Shown here piece after piece: positions 1 through 7,855 of a stretch of DNA of 64,000 nt (position 1 is its first letter; every line of letters begins with the position of its first letter). The stretch lies in assembly GCF_001424835.1 (NCBI RefSeq), contig NZ_LMCQ01000008.1:139281-203280 (forward strand), written 5' to 3'. Origin of the DNA: Variovorax sp. Root318D1 (GTDB lineage: Bacteria > Pseudomonadota > Gammaproteobacteria > Burkholderiales > Burkholderiaceae_C). Made by a program: the position numbers and the translations under genes. The notes beneath the pieces were generated by a model, which was not told the origin of the DNA, did not search any database, and was given only the letters and a program-made list of their open reading frames with translations.

Positions 1-715
1 CCGCAAGCTCGGTCACCTGCCGGCCGTTGGTCAGGTCGAGCGGCACCAGCGTGACCTGCGGCAGCGCGGAGATGTCGTCCAGGCCGTCGCCGAGCTTCTT
101 CCAGGGCTCGGCATGGCCGACCCAGACGATGTCGGCGCCGGCCTTCACCAGCGCGCGCACGAGGGCCTGGCCCACCTCGGTCTTGCCGTCGGTCACCAGC
201 GCCTTGCGGAACTTGGGGTCGCTGGTCATTTCACGGAGCATCTTGTCGTCGGCCATATGGGCACTCCCTTCGTTCGGAAAACCAATGAGAACGGCCTGGC
301 CCGCTCGGTCGAGCCGGGCTCCGACCCGCACGCGCTGGGGCGCATCGCCAACCTCGCCGTGCAGGTGGACCATGAGCGTGGGTCCGGCGTCCAGATGCAC
401 GAGGCCCAGCCGCCAGGGCAGTCGCTCACGGAAGAACAGGTCGTTGCTGTGGTGCAGCGTGGTGCTGCCGAGCAGTTCGCCCTCGCCGCTTTGCGCGCGC
501 CAACGCAGCGCAGCGGAGAGGCACTTGTGGCAAACCTCGCGCGGCGGGTACTGCACCGTGCCGCAGTCCTCGCAGGTCTGCAGCTCGAAGCGGCCTTCGG
601 CGGCGGCGGCCGTGAGGCCGAGCGCCACGCGGCCACGCGCGCCGGGCGGCAGGTTCATCTGCCGGGTACGCAGCACCGGGTTCTTGCGCGGGGGGCGCAT
701 CATCGGCATCGTCAT
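1..715 (-). CDS. DUF35 (Zn-ribbon/OB-fold) - SDR fusion protein, 3' end outside window
   Basis: An ATG at 715 opens a frame with no stop down to base 1, so at least 238 residues are seen and the C-terminus is missing. Residues 1-150 are a DUF35 domain: Cys pairs C48/C51 and C62/C65 make the zinc ribbon, followed by an OB-fold-like part. Codon 154 (ATG at 256) begins, in the same frame, a short-chain dehydrogenase/reductase whose cofactor loop is degenerate (TDGKTEVG where TGxxxGxG is usual). A Shine-Dalgarno-like AAGGGAG lies 7 bases before that internal ATG, so a separate SDR product is possible beside the fusion. DUF35 proteins bind thiolase-fold partners, and the thiolase-like gene upstream overlaps this start by ATGA. 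Role inferred: accessory subunit of a CoA-ester-cleaving complex plus a redox domain in the same catabolic operon. Confidence 0.75.
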   Translation of the reverse strand, partial: MTMPMMRPPRKNPVLRTRQMNLPPGARGRVALGLTAAAAEGRFELQTCEDCGTVQYPPREVCHKCLSAALRWRAQSGEGELLGSTTLHHSNDLFFRERLPWRLGLVHLDAGPTLMVHLHGEVGDAPQRVRVGARLDRAGQAVLIGFPNEGSAHMADDKMLREMTSDPKFRKALVTDGKTEVGQALVRALVKAGADIVWVGHAEPWKKLGDGLDDISALPQVTLVPLDLTNGRQVTELA

Positions 716-1884
716 GCGGGTCTCCCCAGGATCACCGCGCCTGTGCACAGGCAACGGTCGTAGGTCACCATGCCGAAGCCGGCAACGAGGCCCAGTTGCG
801 CATCGGGCACTGCGCGCTTGCCGGCCTGGTCGGTCAGTTGGCGGATCGCCTCGACCATGCCGAGGAAGCCGCCCGCCGCGCCGGCCTGCCCGGCCGAGAG
901 CTGGCCGCCGCTGGTGTTGTTCGGAAAGCTACCGTCGAAGGTCATGGTGTGCGACTGCACGAAGGCGGGGCCTTCGCCCTTCTCGCAGAAACCCAGGTCC
1001 TCGAACTGCATCATCACAATCACCGGGTAGTCGTCGTAGGTCTGGACAAAGTCGAGCGCTGCGGGCCGCACGCCGGCCTGCGCATACAAGTCGTCGCGGT
1101 CCTTGCGCCAGCCGCCCTGCACCATCACCGGGTCTTCGGCATAGGCGTTATGGCGCTCGATGGCGCCGCGGATCGCGACGTGCGCCAAGCCCAGGTCGCG
1201 CGCGCGCTCCTCGCTCATCACCAGGAACGCATCGGCGCCGGCACACGGCATCACGCAGTCGAACAGATGAATCGGATCGGAGATCGGCCGAGCGGCCATG
1301 TACTCCTCCAGCGTTAGCGGCTTCTTGAACATCGCGTTCGGATTGCCGAGCGCATTGATGCGCTGGTCCACGCAGATGCGGCCGAAGTCTTCGCGCTTCG
1401 CGCCATAGGTGCGCATGTAGTTGGCAGTGATGAAGGCGAAGATCGAGTTGGGCCCGCCGGAACCGTAGGGGTAGCTCGCATCGCGCGCAAAGTTGCTGAA
1501 GCTGCCGAGCGTCTGGCGGAAGGAGTCGACATGGTTGGTATCCGCACCCACGCAGGCCACGATGTCGGCATCACCCGCCTGTACCGCACGCGCGGCGCGG
1601 CGCAGGCACATCACGCCCGAGGCACCGCCGGTGGGCACATGGTCGAGCCAGCGCGGCGACAGACCTAGGTGCTGCGTCACGCCCACGGCCGTGTCGGGCG
1701 CTAGCGAGAAACTGCTGAGGCAGAGGCCATCGATCTGCTCCTTGACCACGCCGCTGGCGTGGACCAGCGCCTCGATCGCCTGTCCGATGAACCAGTGCGC
1801 GGTGCGCGTGGAGTAGCGCACGTAGGGCACGGTGACGGGCACGGCGACCGCGACGCCTTCGTAGGAAAGCCGTTGCTTCGTCAT
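712..1884 (-). CDS. Thiolase-like protein lacking catalytic Cys/His (lipid-transfer/aldolase type)
   Basis: 390 residues with a thiolase fold, start ATG at 1884 (overlapping the ligase stop, ATGA). The segment that carries the nucleophilic Cys in true thiolases reads TGGASG at about 85-90, with Gly at the Cys position, and the usual GHP motif near the C-terminus reads GQA. Both catalytic residues are therefore missing. Thiolase-fold proteins of this kind, such as Ltp2 of steroid degradation, act with a DUF35 partner as retro-aldolases on tertiary beta-hydroxyacyl-CoAs. The next gene supplies a DUF35 domain and is translationally coupled. I infer C-C cleavage of a CoA ester made from the product of the neighbouring dioxygenase. 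Automatic annotation would probably call it acetyl-CoA acetyltransferase, which the active site does not support. Confidence 0.8.
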   Translation of the reverse strand: MTKQRLSYEGVAVAVPVTVPYVRYSTRTAHWFIGQAIEALVHASGVVKEQIDGLCLSSFSLAPDTAVGVTQHLGLSPRWLDHVPTGGASGVMCLRRAARAVQAGDADIVACVGADTNHVDSFRQTLGSFSNFARDASYPYGSGGPNSIFAFITANYMRTYGAKREDFGRICVDQRINALGNPNAMFKKPLTLEEYMAARPISDPIHLFDCVMPCAGADAFLVMSEERARDLGLAHVAIRGAIERHNAYAEDPVMVQGGWRKDRDDLYAQAGVRPAALDFVQTYDDYPVIVMMQFEDLGFCEKGEGPAFVQSHTMTFDGSFPNNTSGGQLSAGQAGAAGGFLGMVEAIRQLTDQAGKRAVPDAQLGLVAGFGMVTYDRCLCTGAVILGRPA

Positions 1885-3506
1885 GTCTGCCTCTTTTTCA
1901 TCGAACGGGTGTCGATGCAATGGCCCTGCCCCGGCAGCGACTGCGCCATCTCGCGCAACTGGCCGCGCTGGATCTTTTGCGAAGGCGTGAGTGGCAGCGC
2001 ATCGACGAAAGCCACATAGCCCGGCGCCTTGTAGTACGCCAGTTGTGCGAGCGCGTGTTCTACGATGCTGGCAGCGATCTGTGCGCGTTCTGAGGCATCG
2101 GCGCCCTCGCGCATCACGATGCAGGCCAGCACCTCGTCGCCGCGCACCGCATCGGGCGTGGCGGCCACCGCCGAGGTCTTCACGGCCGGGTGCTGGTTGA
2201 GCACGCTCTCGACCTCCACGGCCGAGATGTTCTCGCCGCTGCGGCGGATCACGTTCTTCTTGCGGTCGACGAAGAAGAAGTTGCCCTCGGCATCGCGGCG
2301 CACGAGGTCGCCGGTGCGGAACCAGCCATCGGCCCAGGCCTCGCGCGTCGCTTCCTCGTCCTTCAGATAGCCGGAGAAGAAGTAGCGTTTCGGGTCGCTG
2401 CCCGTGGAGCGGACGAGCAGTTCGCCCGGCGCATCGATGTCGACGTCGTTGCCATCCTCGCCCACGAGGCGGATCTGAACAAAATCTTCCTGCCGCCCGA
2501 AGCAGCTCGTGCCCACGAGGCGCGGCTCCCGGTTGGCCATGATGCAGGCGGCCGCGCCGGTCTCGGTCATCGCCCAGGCCTCGACCAGCGGGAAGCCGAA
2601 GCGCTTCTCGAACGGCGCATGGTTCTTGCGGTCCACGCCAGCGCCGAAGCCCCAGCGGATCGCATGGTCGCGGTCTGCGGCAGACGGCGGTGCCGACAGC
2701 AGCATCGCGGGCATCACGCCAAGGTAATGCACGATGGTCGCGCCGCTTTCTCGGGCGCTTGCGAGCCAGGTCTTCGGGTGGAAGCGGTCGAGCTGCACCA
2801 GACAGCCGCCTGCCACCAGCACCACCATGGTGGAGAACGCCATCGCGTTCATGTGGTTGAGCGGCAGCGGCGTGATGACGCGTTCGGCATCAGGGCGGAT
2901 GCTGCAGACGCCGTCGAGCGCGGCATACCACTCGCCAGCGCGCTGGAAGTACGCGTTGCTCAGGATGCAGCCCTTGGGCCGGCCCGTGGTGCCGGAGGTG
3001 TAGAGCAGGCCGCATTCGGTGTGGACGCTAATCGGCTCGTGGGCGCGTGGCGCGGTGGTCTTCGCTTTCGGCACGGCGTCATCAGGCCCCATGGTCTCGA
3101 AGGGCACGCCTGCTTGTGCCGCGGCTGCGAGCAGATCGCTCGCGCGCTCGGGCAGCGTGACTGCGAGACCGATTTCGCTATGGCCGATCAGGTAGACCAG
3201 TTCTGCCGATCGCATTTCGGCATTGATCGGCACGACGCTTACGCCCAGCGCGTTGAGCGCGAACCAGTGAAAGAGGAAGGCCGGCCTGTTCTCCAGCAGC
3301 AGGCCCACGCGATGGCCGTGGCCGTAGCCGGCTTTCGCATAGGCAGTGCGCAGGCGCTCGACTTCGGCCGCTGCCTCGCCCCATCGGATGACGCCGGCCG
3401 GGATGCCGTAGGCTGAAGCGGTCACCGACTCGGTGAACAAGAACTCGGCCTGCGGCGTGCGCGCCGCGGTGGCCGCAAAGACTTGATGGACGGTGACGTG
3501 TGGCAT
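1881..3506 (-). CDS. AMP-dependent acyl-CoA ligase
   Basis: 541 residues, an ANL-superfamily adenylating enzyme. It shows the phosphate-binding P-loop LLYTSGTTGRPKG (about 167-179), the AWAMTETGA motif, the hinge region GWFRTGDLVRRD and the C-terminal PSQKIQR catalytic-lysine motif. It would activate a carboxylic acid to its CoA thioester using ATP. It lies between the Rieske beta gene (8-bp gap) and the thiolase-like gene (4-bp overlap), so its substrate is probably the acid made by the dioxygenase, for example an oxygenated indole-3-acetate. The substrate itself cannot be read from the sequence; a related aryl or short-chain acid is equally possible. Confidence 0.85.
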   Translation of the reverse strand: MPHVTVHQVFAATAARTPQAEFLFTESVTASAYGIPAGVIRWGEAAAEVERLRTAYAKAGYGHGHRVGLLLENRPAFLFHWFALNALGVSVVPINAEMRSAELVYLIGHSEIGLAVTLPERASDLLAAAAQAGVPFETMGPDDAVPKAKTTAPRAHEPISVHTECGLLYTSGTTGRPKGCILSNAYFQRAGEWYAALDGVCSIRPDAERVITPLPLNHMNAMAFSTMVVLVAGGCLVQLDRFHPKTWLASARESGATIVHYLGVMPAMLLSAPPSAADRDHAIRWGFGAGVDRKNHAPFEKRFGFPLVEAWAMTETGAAACIMANREPRLVGTSCFGRQEDFVQIRLVGEDGNDVDIDAPGELLVRSTGSDPKRYFFSGYLKDEEATREAWADGWFRTGDLVRRDAEGNFFFVDRKKNVIRRSGENISAVEVESVLNQHPAVKTSAVAATPDAVRGDEVLACIVMREGADASERAQIAASIVEHALAQLAYYKAPGYVAFVDALPLTPSQKIQRGQLREMAQSLPGQGHCIDTRSMKKRQT

Positions 3507-3513
3507 CGCGTCC

Positions 3514-4002
3514 CTAGATGAAGAGCTGCACGGCCGGCAAGGCCGCGTCGCAGTTGAGTAGGTTCACGCGCTTGAGCGTCATGCGCAACGCGCCGTTCTG
3601 CACCGTGAGGTGATGGAAAAAGGTGCCGACATAGAACTGAAGCTCATCGCCCTGCGATTCGGTGTAGTGAAACTCGGTGCGCACCACGAAGCGGTTGCCT
3701 TCGGCATCGAGCGTTTCGACCACCGGCATTTGCAGCAGATGGTGGCAACGGCTTTGCGGCTGCTGCGAGAACGCGCGCGGACTCTTCAGGCGCTCGATGC
3801 GCAGCTCGCGCAGCAGCTTGTCTTCGTACAGGTGCGAGGTGTGGTTGATGCCATCTTCCTGATCGGGCACCAGTGGAATCCAGTAGAACGCGTCGTCGGT
3901 GAAAAGCGCGTTCCATTCTTCATAGCGGCGCGTGTCGAGCAGGTGCGCTTCGTTCACGACGAAGTCGATCAGGTCCTGGCGGGTGATTTCGACGGCGGCC
4001 AT
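3514..4002 (-). CDS. iadE: Rieske aromatic-ring-hydroxylating dioxygenase, beta subunit
   Basis: 162 residues of the small-subunit fold of ring-hydroxylating dioxygenases (SnoaL/NTF2-like cone), with the typical N-terminal ITRQDLIDFVVNEAHLLD, an RRYEEW helix and the C-terminal KRVNLLN strand. It has no metal site; its role is to trimerise with the alpha subunit. Its ATG overlaps the alpha-subunit stop (ATGA), which favours stoichiometric synthesis. The family call is firm. The symbol is tentative: Variovorax iad-like auxin operons contain a dioxygenase pair iadDE reported as necessary and sufficient for indole-3-acetate degradation, and the gene set here fits that description. Confidence 0.8.
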   Translation of the reverse strand: MAAVEITRQDLIDFVVNEAHLLDTRRYEEWNALFTDDAFYWIPLVPDQEDGINHTSHLYEDKLLRELRIERLKSPRAFSQQPQSRCHHLLQMPVVETLDAEGNRFVVRTEFHYTESQGDELQFYVGTFFHHLTVQNGALRMTLKRVNLLNCDAALPAVQLFI

Positions 4003-5315
4003 CACATCGTCTCCGTCATGCGCTGCACCCAGCTGCGGTACTGGTTGCGCATCGGCAGTTCGTTGGTGCCGCCGGTCGTGATCTCGCCGCCTTTCAGCTC
4101 CGACGGATCGTAGTTGCGATGCAGGCTGACCCAGTCGTTCCCGCTCGCGTGCAGCCCGGCCTGCATGCCGCGATACGCCTGCAGATCGTCGTGCCCCACC
4201 ACCGAGAACGGTGAGTTGATGAGCCGGTTGTACATGGTGGTGCGCTGCAGCAGTTCGGGCGGCGCGCCCTTCAGGCGGAAGGTCCAGCTCTCGATCAGCG
4301 TCTTGTCGGCCGAGATCGGCTTCACCACGCGGATCGCCTGGATCGCGCCCTTGATCGTGAGGTTCGGGTAGTACACCGTGTTGTGCCGCGCCATGCCCAG
4401 GATCTGCGCGGTCTTTTCCTCGCCGTAGCGCGCCTTCATGGAGTCGTCGTACGCGGGAATCGCCTTGTACTTGCTGTGGATGCTGAAGTGCACACCCGTG
4501 AAGCTGTGGCCGTGGTCGTAGGTGCGAATGCCCATGTCCTCGAAGAACTTGTAGTCGGACATGAAAGGCACGAACTGCTCCACCGCCATGGGTTTGGGTT
4601 CGTCCTCGGGCTTGTCCGCCCACATGCGCTTGGCGGTGCCGGCCGACGATTCATGCGCCACCATCGGGTGCATGGTGTCGTTGAGGTTCTCCACGAACAT
4701 CTTCCAGTTGCACTGGTGCATGAAGCGCAGGCATCCGCCCGCGATCTCGAGTTCGCCTTCTGGCGATCGGTCGGCCATGTTGTCGATGGAACTCAGCGAG
4801 TCGCCGAAGTATTCGTCGAAGTCCGGCCCCGCATCGTTGACCTTCACGAAGATGAAGCCGCGGTAGCTGCGCACGTGCTTCAGCGTGATGAGCCCCTTGG
4901 CCGATTCGCACTCGTGCAGCGCGGTGTACTCGTAACCGGTCTTCAGCGGGATGGCGAGCAGCGAGCCGTCGGTCTTGAATGTCCAGGCGTGATAGGGGCA
5001 GCGAAAGAACTTGCCGGTGTTGCCGCAGGGCCCACTCACGAGCCGCGAGCCCTTGTGGGCGCAGCGGTTCATCATCGCGCGCACGCTGCCGTCGGTGTGG
5101 CGCACCACGATCAGCGGCCGGCCAGCAATCTCGTTGCTGATCCAGTCGCCCGGCTTGGGCAGCTGGCTCTCGTGGCCGACGTAGTTCCAGGTGTTGGCGA
5201 AGAAGTGCTCCTGCTCCAGCTCGAACAATTCCTGGCTGATGTACAGGTCGCGATGCACGCGGTCGTTCTGCACCAACGCGCGGACCACTTCCGGGTTGTC
5301 TCGGTACGAGGTCAT
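4002..5315 (-). CDS. iadD: Rieske aromatic-ring-hydroxylating dioxygenase, alpha subunit
   Basis: 437 residues. The Rieske [2Fe-2S] ligands are C85, H87, C106 and H109. The mononuclear iron site follows as D213-x2-H216-x4-H221. The length is normal for group-II-type alpha subunits. The enzyme would use O2 and electrons from the reductase encoded directly upstream to oxygenate an aromatic or indole ring. ATG at 5315 was chosen because the Rieske family N-terminus begins there. It is the central enzyme of the operon, with indolepyruvate-type oxidoreductase genes upstream and a CoA ligase downstream, which points to indole-3-acetate. The iadD symbol is by analogy with described Variovorax loci and needs confirmation by similarity search. 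Confidence 0.82.
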   Translation of the reverse strand: MTSYRDNPEVVRALVQNDRVHRDLYISQELFELEQEHFFANTWNYVGHESQLPKPGDWISNEIAGRPLIVVRHTDGSVRAMMNRCAHKGSRLVSGPCGNTGKFFRCPYHAWTFKTDGSLLAIPLKTGYEYTALHECESAKGLITLKHVRSYRGFIFVKVNDAGPDFDEYFGDSLSSIDNMADRSPEGELEIAGGCLRFMHQCNWKMFVENLNDTMHPMVAHESSAGTAKRMWADKPEDEPKPMAVEQFVPFMSDYKFFEDMGIRTYDHGHSFTGVHFSIHSKYKAIPAYDDSMKARYGEEKTAQILGMARHNTVYYPNLTIKGAIQAIRVVKPISADKTLIESWTFRLKGAPPELLQRTTMYNRLINSPFSVVGHDDLQAYRGMQAGLHASGNDWVSLHRNYDPSELKGGEITTGGTNELPMRNQYRSWVQRMTETM

Positions 5316-5335
5316 GGTTCTCGTGGCTCCTTGCT

Positions 5336-6328
5336 TCAGATGTCGAGCACCAGACGTGCGCCCTTGGCGCGCGAGATGCAGATCTGCATGACGGTGCCTT
5401 CCGCCTTCTCTCGTGCGGTCAGCACGTAGTCGCGGTGGTCGATCTCGCCTTCGAGCACAGGGGTAGCGCATACGCCGCATTCGCCGCGCTTGCAGTCGAA
5501 CATGGGGTCGCAGCCGTTCTCGATCAGGCAATCGAGGATGCTCTGGTCGGCCGGCACGGTGAAGCGCTGGCCCGATTGCGCCAGCTCCACCTCGAAGGGC
5601 TGGTCACCCTCTTCCACGACCGGTTCGGTAAACAGCTCGAAGTGCACGCGGTCGTGTTCCCAGCCGCGCGCCTGGGCGCGGGCGAGCACGGCGTCGAGCA
5701 TGACCTTGGGGCCGCAAACGTAGAGGCGGTCGCCGGTGGGGACGCCGTCGAGCAACGCATCGACGGCCCGCGGCGTGCCGGCTTCGGCGTCGGCATGCAC
5801 GCGCAGGTCGTCGCCCAGGAGCGCCTGCAGCTCGGGCAGGAAGGCCATCAGGTCGCGGCTGCGGCCTGCGTAGTGCAGGCGCACCGGCGCCCCTTCGGCG
5901 CGGCGCCGTGCCGCCATGGTGGCGAGTGGCGTGATGCCGATGCCGCCTGCTACCAGCACCGTGCCACCGGGGCCGGTGTGCAGCGGAAAGTCGTTCTTCG
6001 GCGGCTCGATGGCAAGGGTGTCGCCCTCTTTCAACTGCTCGTGCATGAAGCGCGAGCCGCCACGGCCTTCGGCCTCCTTGCGCACGGCAATGACATATTC
6101 CGTCGGCGCGTTGGTGGCGTTGCGCGCCGTCGCGAAGTTGATCAGCGAGTAGTGGCGCCAGTCGGTCTTGCCGTCGGGCAGCGTCACCTGCACGCGGATG
6201 TGGGCACCGGCCGCGAAGCCGGGCAATGCGCGGCCATCTTCCGCGCGCAGCCGCAGCATGCGGATCAGCGGATTGAGTTCGCGCGCTTCGGCAACGCGAA
6301 GCTGAAGGGTGGCGGTGGGAGCAGTCAT
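5336..6328 (-). CDS. PDR/VanB-type FMN reductase with C-terminal [2Fe-2S] ferredoxin
   Basis: 330 residues in three parts: a flavin-binding barrel with RHYSLIN (about 60-66), an NAD-binding lobe with GGIGITPLATM and VCGP, and a plant-type ferredoxin domain with the cluster DCKRGECGVC and a further Cys in the MQICISRA strand. It is a phthalate dioxygenase reductase-like electron donor passing NAD(P)H electrons to the Rieske oxygenase encoded 20 bp downstream. It follows the oxidoreductase beta gene by 14 bp. No separate ferredoxin gene is present, in keeping with a two-component dioxygenase system. Confidence 0.88.
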   Translation of the reverse strand: MTAPTATLQLRVAEARELNPLIRMLRLRAEDGRALPGFAAGAHIRVQVTLPDGKTDWRHYSLINFATARNATNAPTEYVIAVRKEAEGRGGSRFMHEQLKEGDTLAIEPPKNDFPLHTGPGGTVLVAGGIGITPLATMAARRRAEGAPVRLHYAGRSRDLMAFLPELQALLGDDLRVHADAEAGTPRAVDALLDGVPTGDRLYVCGPKVMLDAVLARAQARGWEHDRVHFELFTEPVVEEGDQPFEVELAQSGQRFTVPADQSILDCLIENGCDPMFDCKRGECGVCATPVLEGEIDHRDYVLTAREKAEGTVMQICISRAKGARLVLDI

Positions 6329-6342
6329 CGTGCGTGGTCTCT

Positions 6343-7851
6343 TCAGGCCAGGGCGTGCTGCGCCAGCGCGGCTTGCAGCTTGTGGCCGTGTTCGTCGGCG
6401 AGCGCCGCGTCGCGCAGTTCGCGCAAGGTGGCAGGCGCGAGCGCCGTGCCGGCACGCTCGACCGCGCGCATCACGGTGTCGTAGTTGCGGATACCGCGCT
6501 CGTGCGTGTCGCTGTAGCCCTTGACGAGGCGCTGGCACTGGGCCAGCTCGACGGCCAGCTCGGGGTTGCGCTGGGCCGTGGCGGCAATGCGTTGAAGCCA
6601 CTCTTCGATGCGGCGGTTTTCTTCCGCGTAGCGCATCGTCGAGCGGCGCCAGCGCTTGCATGCCGCCACGGTGCGCAGCATCAGATAGCCATGCAGCGAA
6701 CTGGTCTGGATCACACGGCCGTGCTGCGTGAAGCCCTCGACGATCCTCTTCGGCAGCGTTGAGTTCATGAGCCAGCGGCCGATGCCGCCCGGCAGCGTCT
6801 CGCAGATTTCCTGCAGTCGCGGATGCATGTATTCGTTGATGGCGAGCACCTGCCCCGGCTGCACGCGGGCCTCGCCGCGCACGCGCTCGAAGCGGGTGGC
6901 GCGGGTTTTGAGCGCGGCGACGCGGGCGGTGTCTTCGTAGGACATCCACAGTGCAAGGTGTCGTGCGGTTTCGCGCAGCAGTCGGTGATCGTCGCTTCCG
7001 GGCAGCGTGGCGATGGCGGCCATGCGGTCGAGGTACAAGGCCGCGTAGGCCGGATCCTGGTAGTCGATGAGGCGACGCACGCCTTCGAGCAAGAAGTCTT
7101 GTGCAGCGAGCGGGAAACCGTGCTGCACGCGTTCGACCAGCGCGCGCACCGCGGGGTGGCGAGGTTGCGGCACTGGCGTGGCGACAACCGGCTCCGGCGG
7201 CGTCTCGCCATCGTCGCCACCCTGGGCTCGCGCAAACGCCGCACCAAACGCCTTCAGGCTGGGCTTGACCCCTACGCCACCGCGCTCGATGGTGGCCTCG
7301 AACTGCGCGCGGCTGAACGGCAGCACGCCGGATCCCGCCAGCGCACCGAACAGCACGGCGCTGATCACGCTGCCCGAAGCTTCGGCCGCTTGCGCCATGT
7401 CGAAACGGATGAAGCGCTTGGCCGCCCTGCCGGTGTGCGCGAGCAGCTGCGCGCTGTCGACGCGGCCATCTCCGAGCGCGCTCTTCTCCGCGATGGAGAA
7501 CACACGGTGCGTCGATGCGATGAGCGTGGTGCGGTCACGCGTGACCAGCCCGCGTTGCACGGCACGGCCGGCTTCCATGAGTTCCGATGCGAGCACCACG
7601 TCAACGTCACCCGGCAAGGGCATCAGTGCCAGCACGGGCTTCCCGCCGTCTGCCTCGGCCTGCGCCAGGGGATACAGCTCGACGTAGTAGATGGTGGCGC
7701 CAGTGCGCTGCGCCACGCCGGGCACAGAGGTGGTCTGCGCGACATAGCCGTTGGCCTCGCCCATGTCGACGATCCAATCGGCCAGCACGCCGCCGCCCTC
7801 CCCGCCCATGGCGAGGATTGCGATCTTGATGGGCTGTGGCTTGTTCGTCAT
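6343..7851 (-). CDS. Indolepyruvate oxidoreductase subunit beta family protein
   Basis: 502 residues. The first ~190 form the 2-oxoacid:ferredoxin oxidoreductase gamma/beta-type domain (ILAMGGEGGGVLADWIVDMG near the N-terminus, then the PGVAQRTGAT loop). The C-terminal ~250 residues correspond to the DUF6537-like extension of large beta subunits. ATG at 7851 was chosen over upstream starts because the domain begins there and it lies 4 bp after the alpha-subunit stop. With the alpha subunit it would oxidatively decarboxylate an aryl 2-oxoacid to an acyl-CoA. Candidate substrates are indole-3-pyruvate or an arylglyoxylate such as isatinate; the sequence does not decide. Confidence 0.82.
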   Translation of the reverse strand: MTNKPQPIKIAILAMGGEGGGVLADWIVDMGEANGYVAQTTSVPGVAQRTGATIYYVELYPLAQAEADGGKPVLALMPLPGDVDVVLASELMEAGRAVQRGLVTRDRTTLIASTHRVFSIAEKSALGDGRVDSAQLLAHTGRAAKRFIRFDMAQAAEASGSVISAVLFGALAGSGVLPFSRAQFEATIERGGVGVKPSLKAFGAAFARAQGGDDGETPPEPVVATPVPQPRHPAVRALVERVQHGFPLAAQDFLLEGVRRLIDYQDPAYAALYLDRMAAIATLPGSDDHRLLRETARHLALWMSYEDTARVAALKTRATRFERVRGEARVQPGQVLAINEYMHPRLQEICETLPGGIGRWLMNSTLPKRIVEGFTQHGRVIQTSSLHGYLMLRTVAACKRWRRSTMRYAEENRRIEEWLQRIAATAQRNPELAVELAQCQRLVKGYSDTHERGIRNYDTVMRAVERAGTALAPATLRELRDAALADEHGHKLQAALAQHALA

Positions 7852-7855
7852 TGCT

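Noticed and set aside
712..1884. Annotation as acetyl-CoA acetyltransferase (true thiolase)
   Set aside because: The nucleophilic Cys is Gly and the GHP His is Gln, so thiolytic chemistry is not supported.
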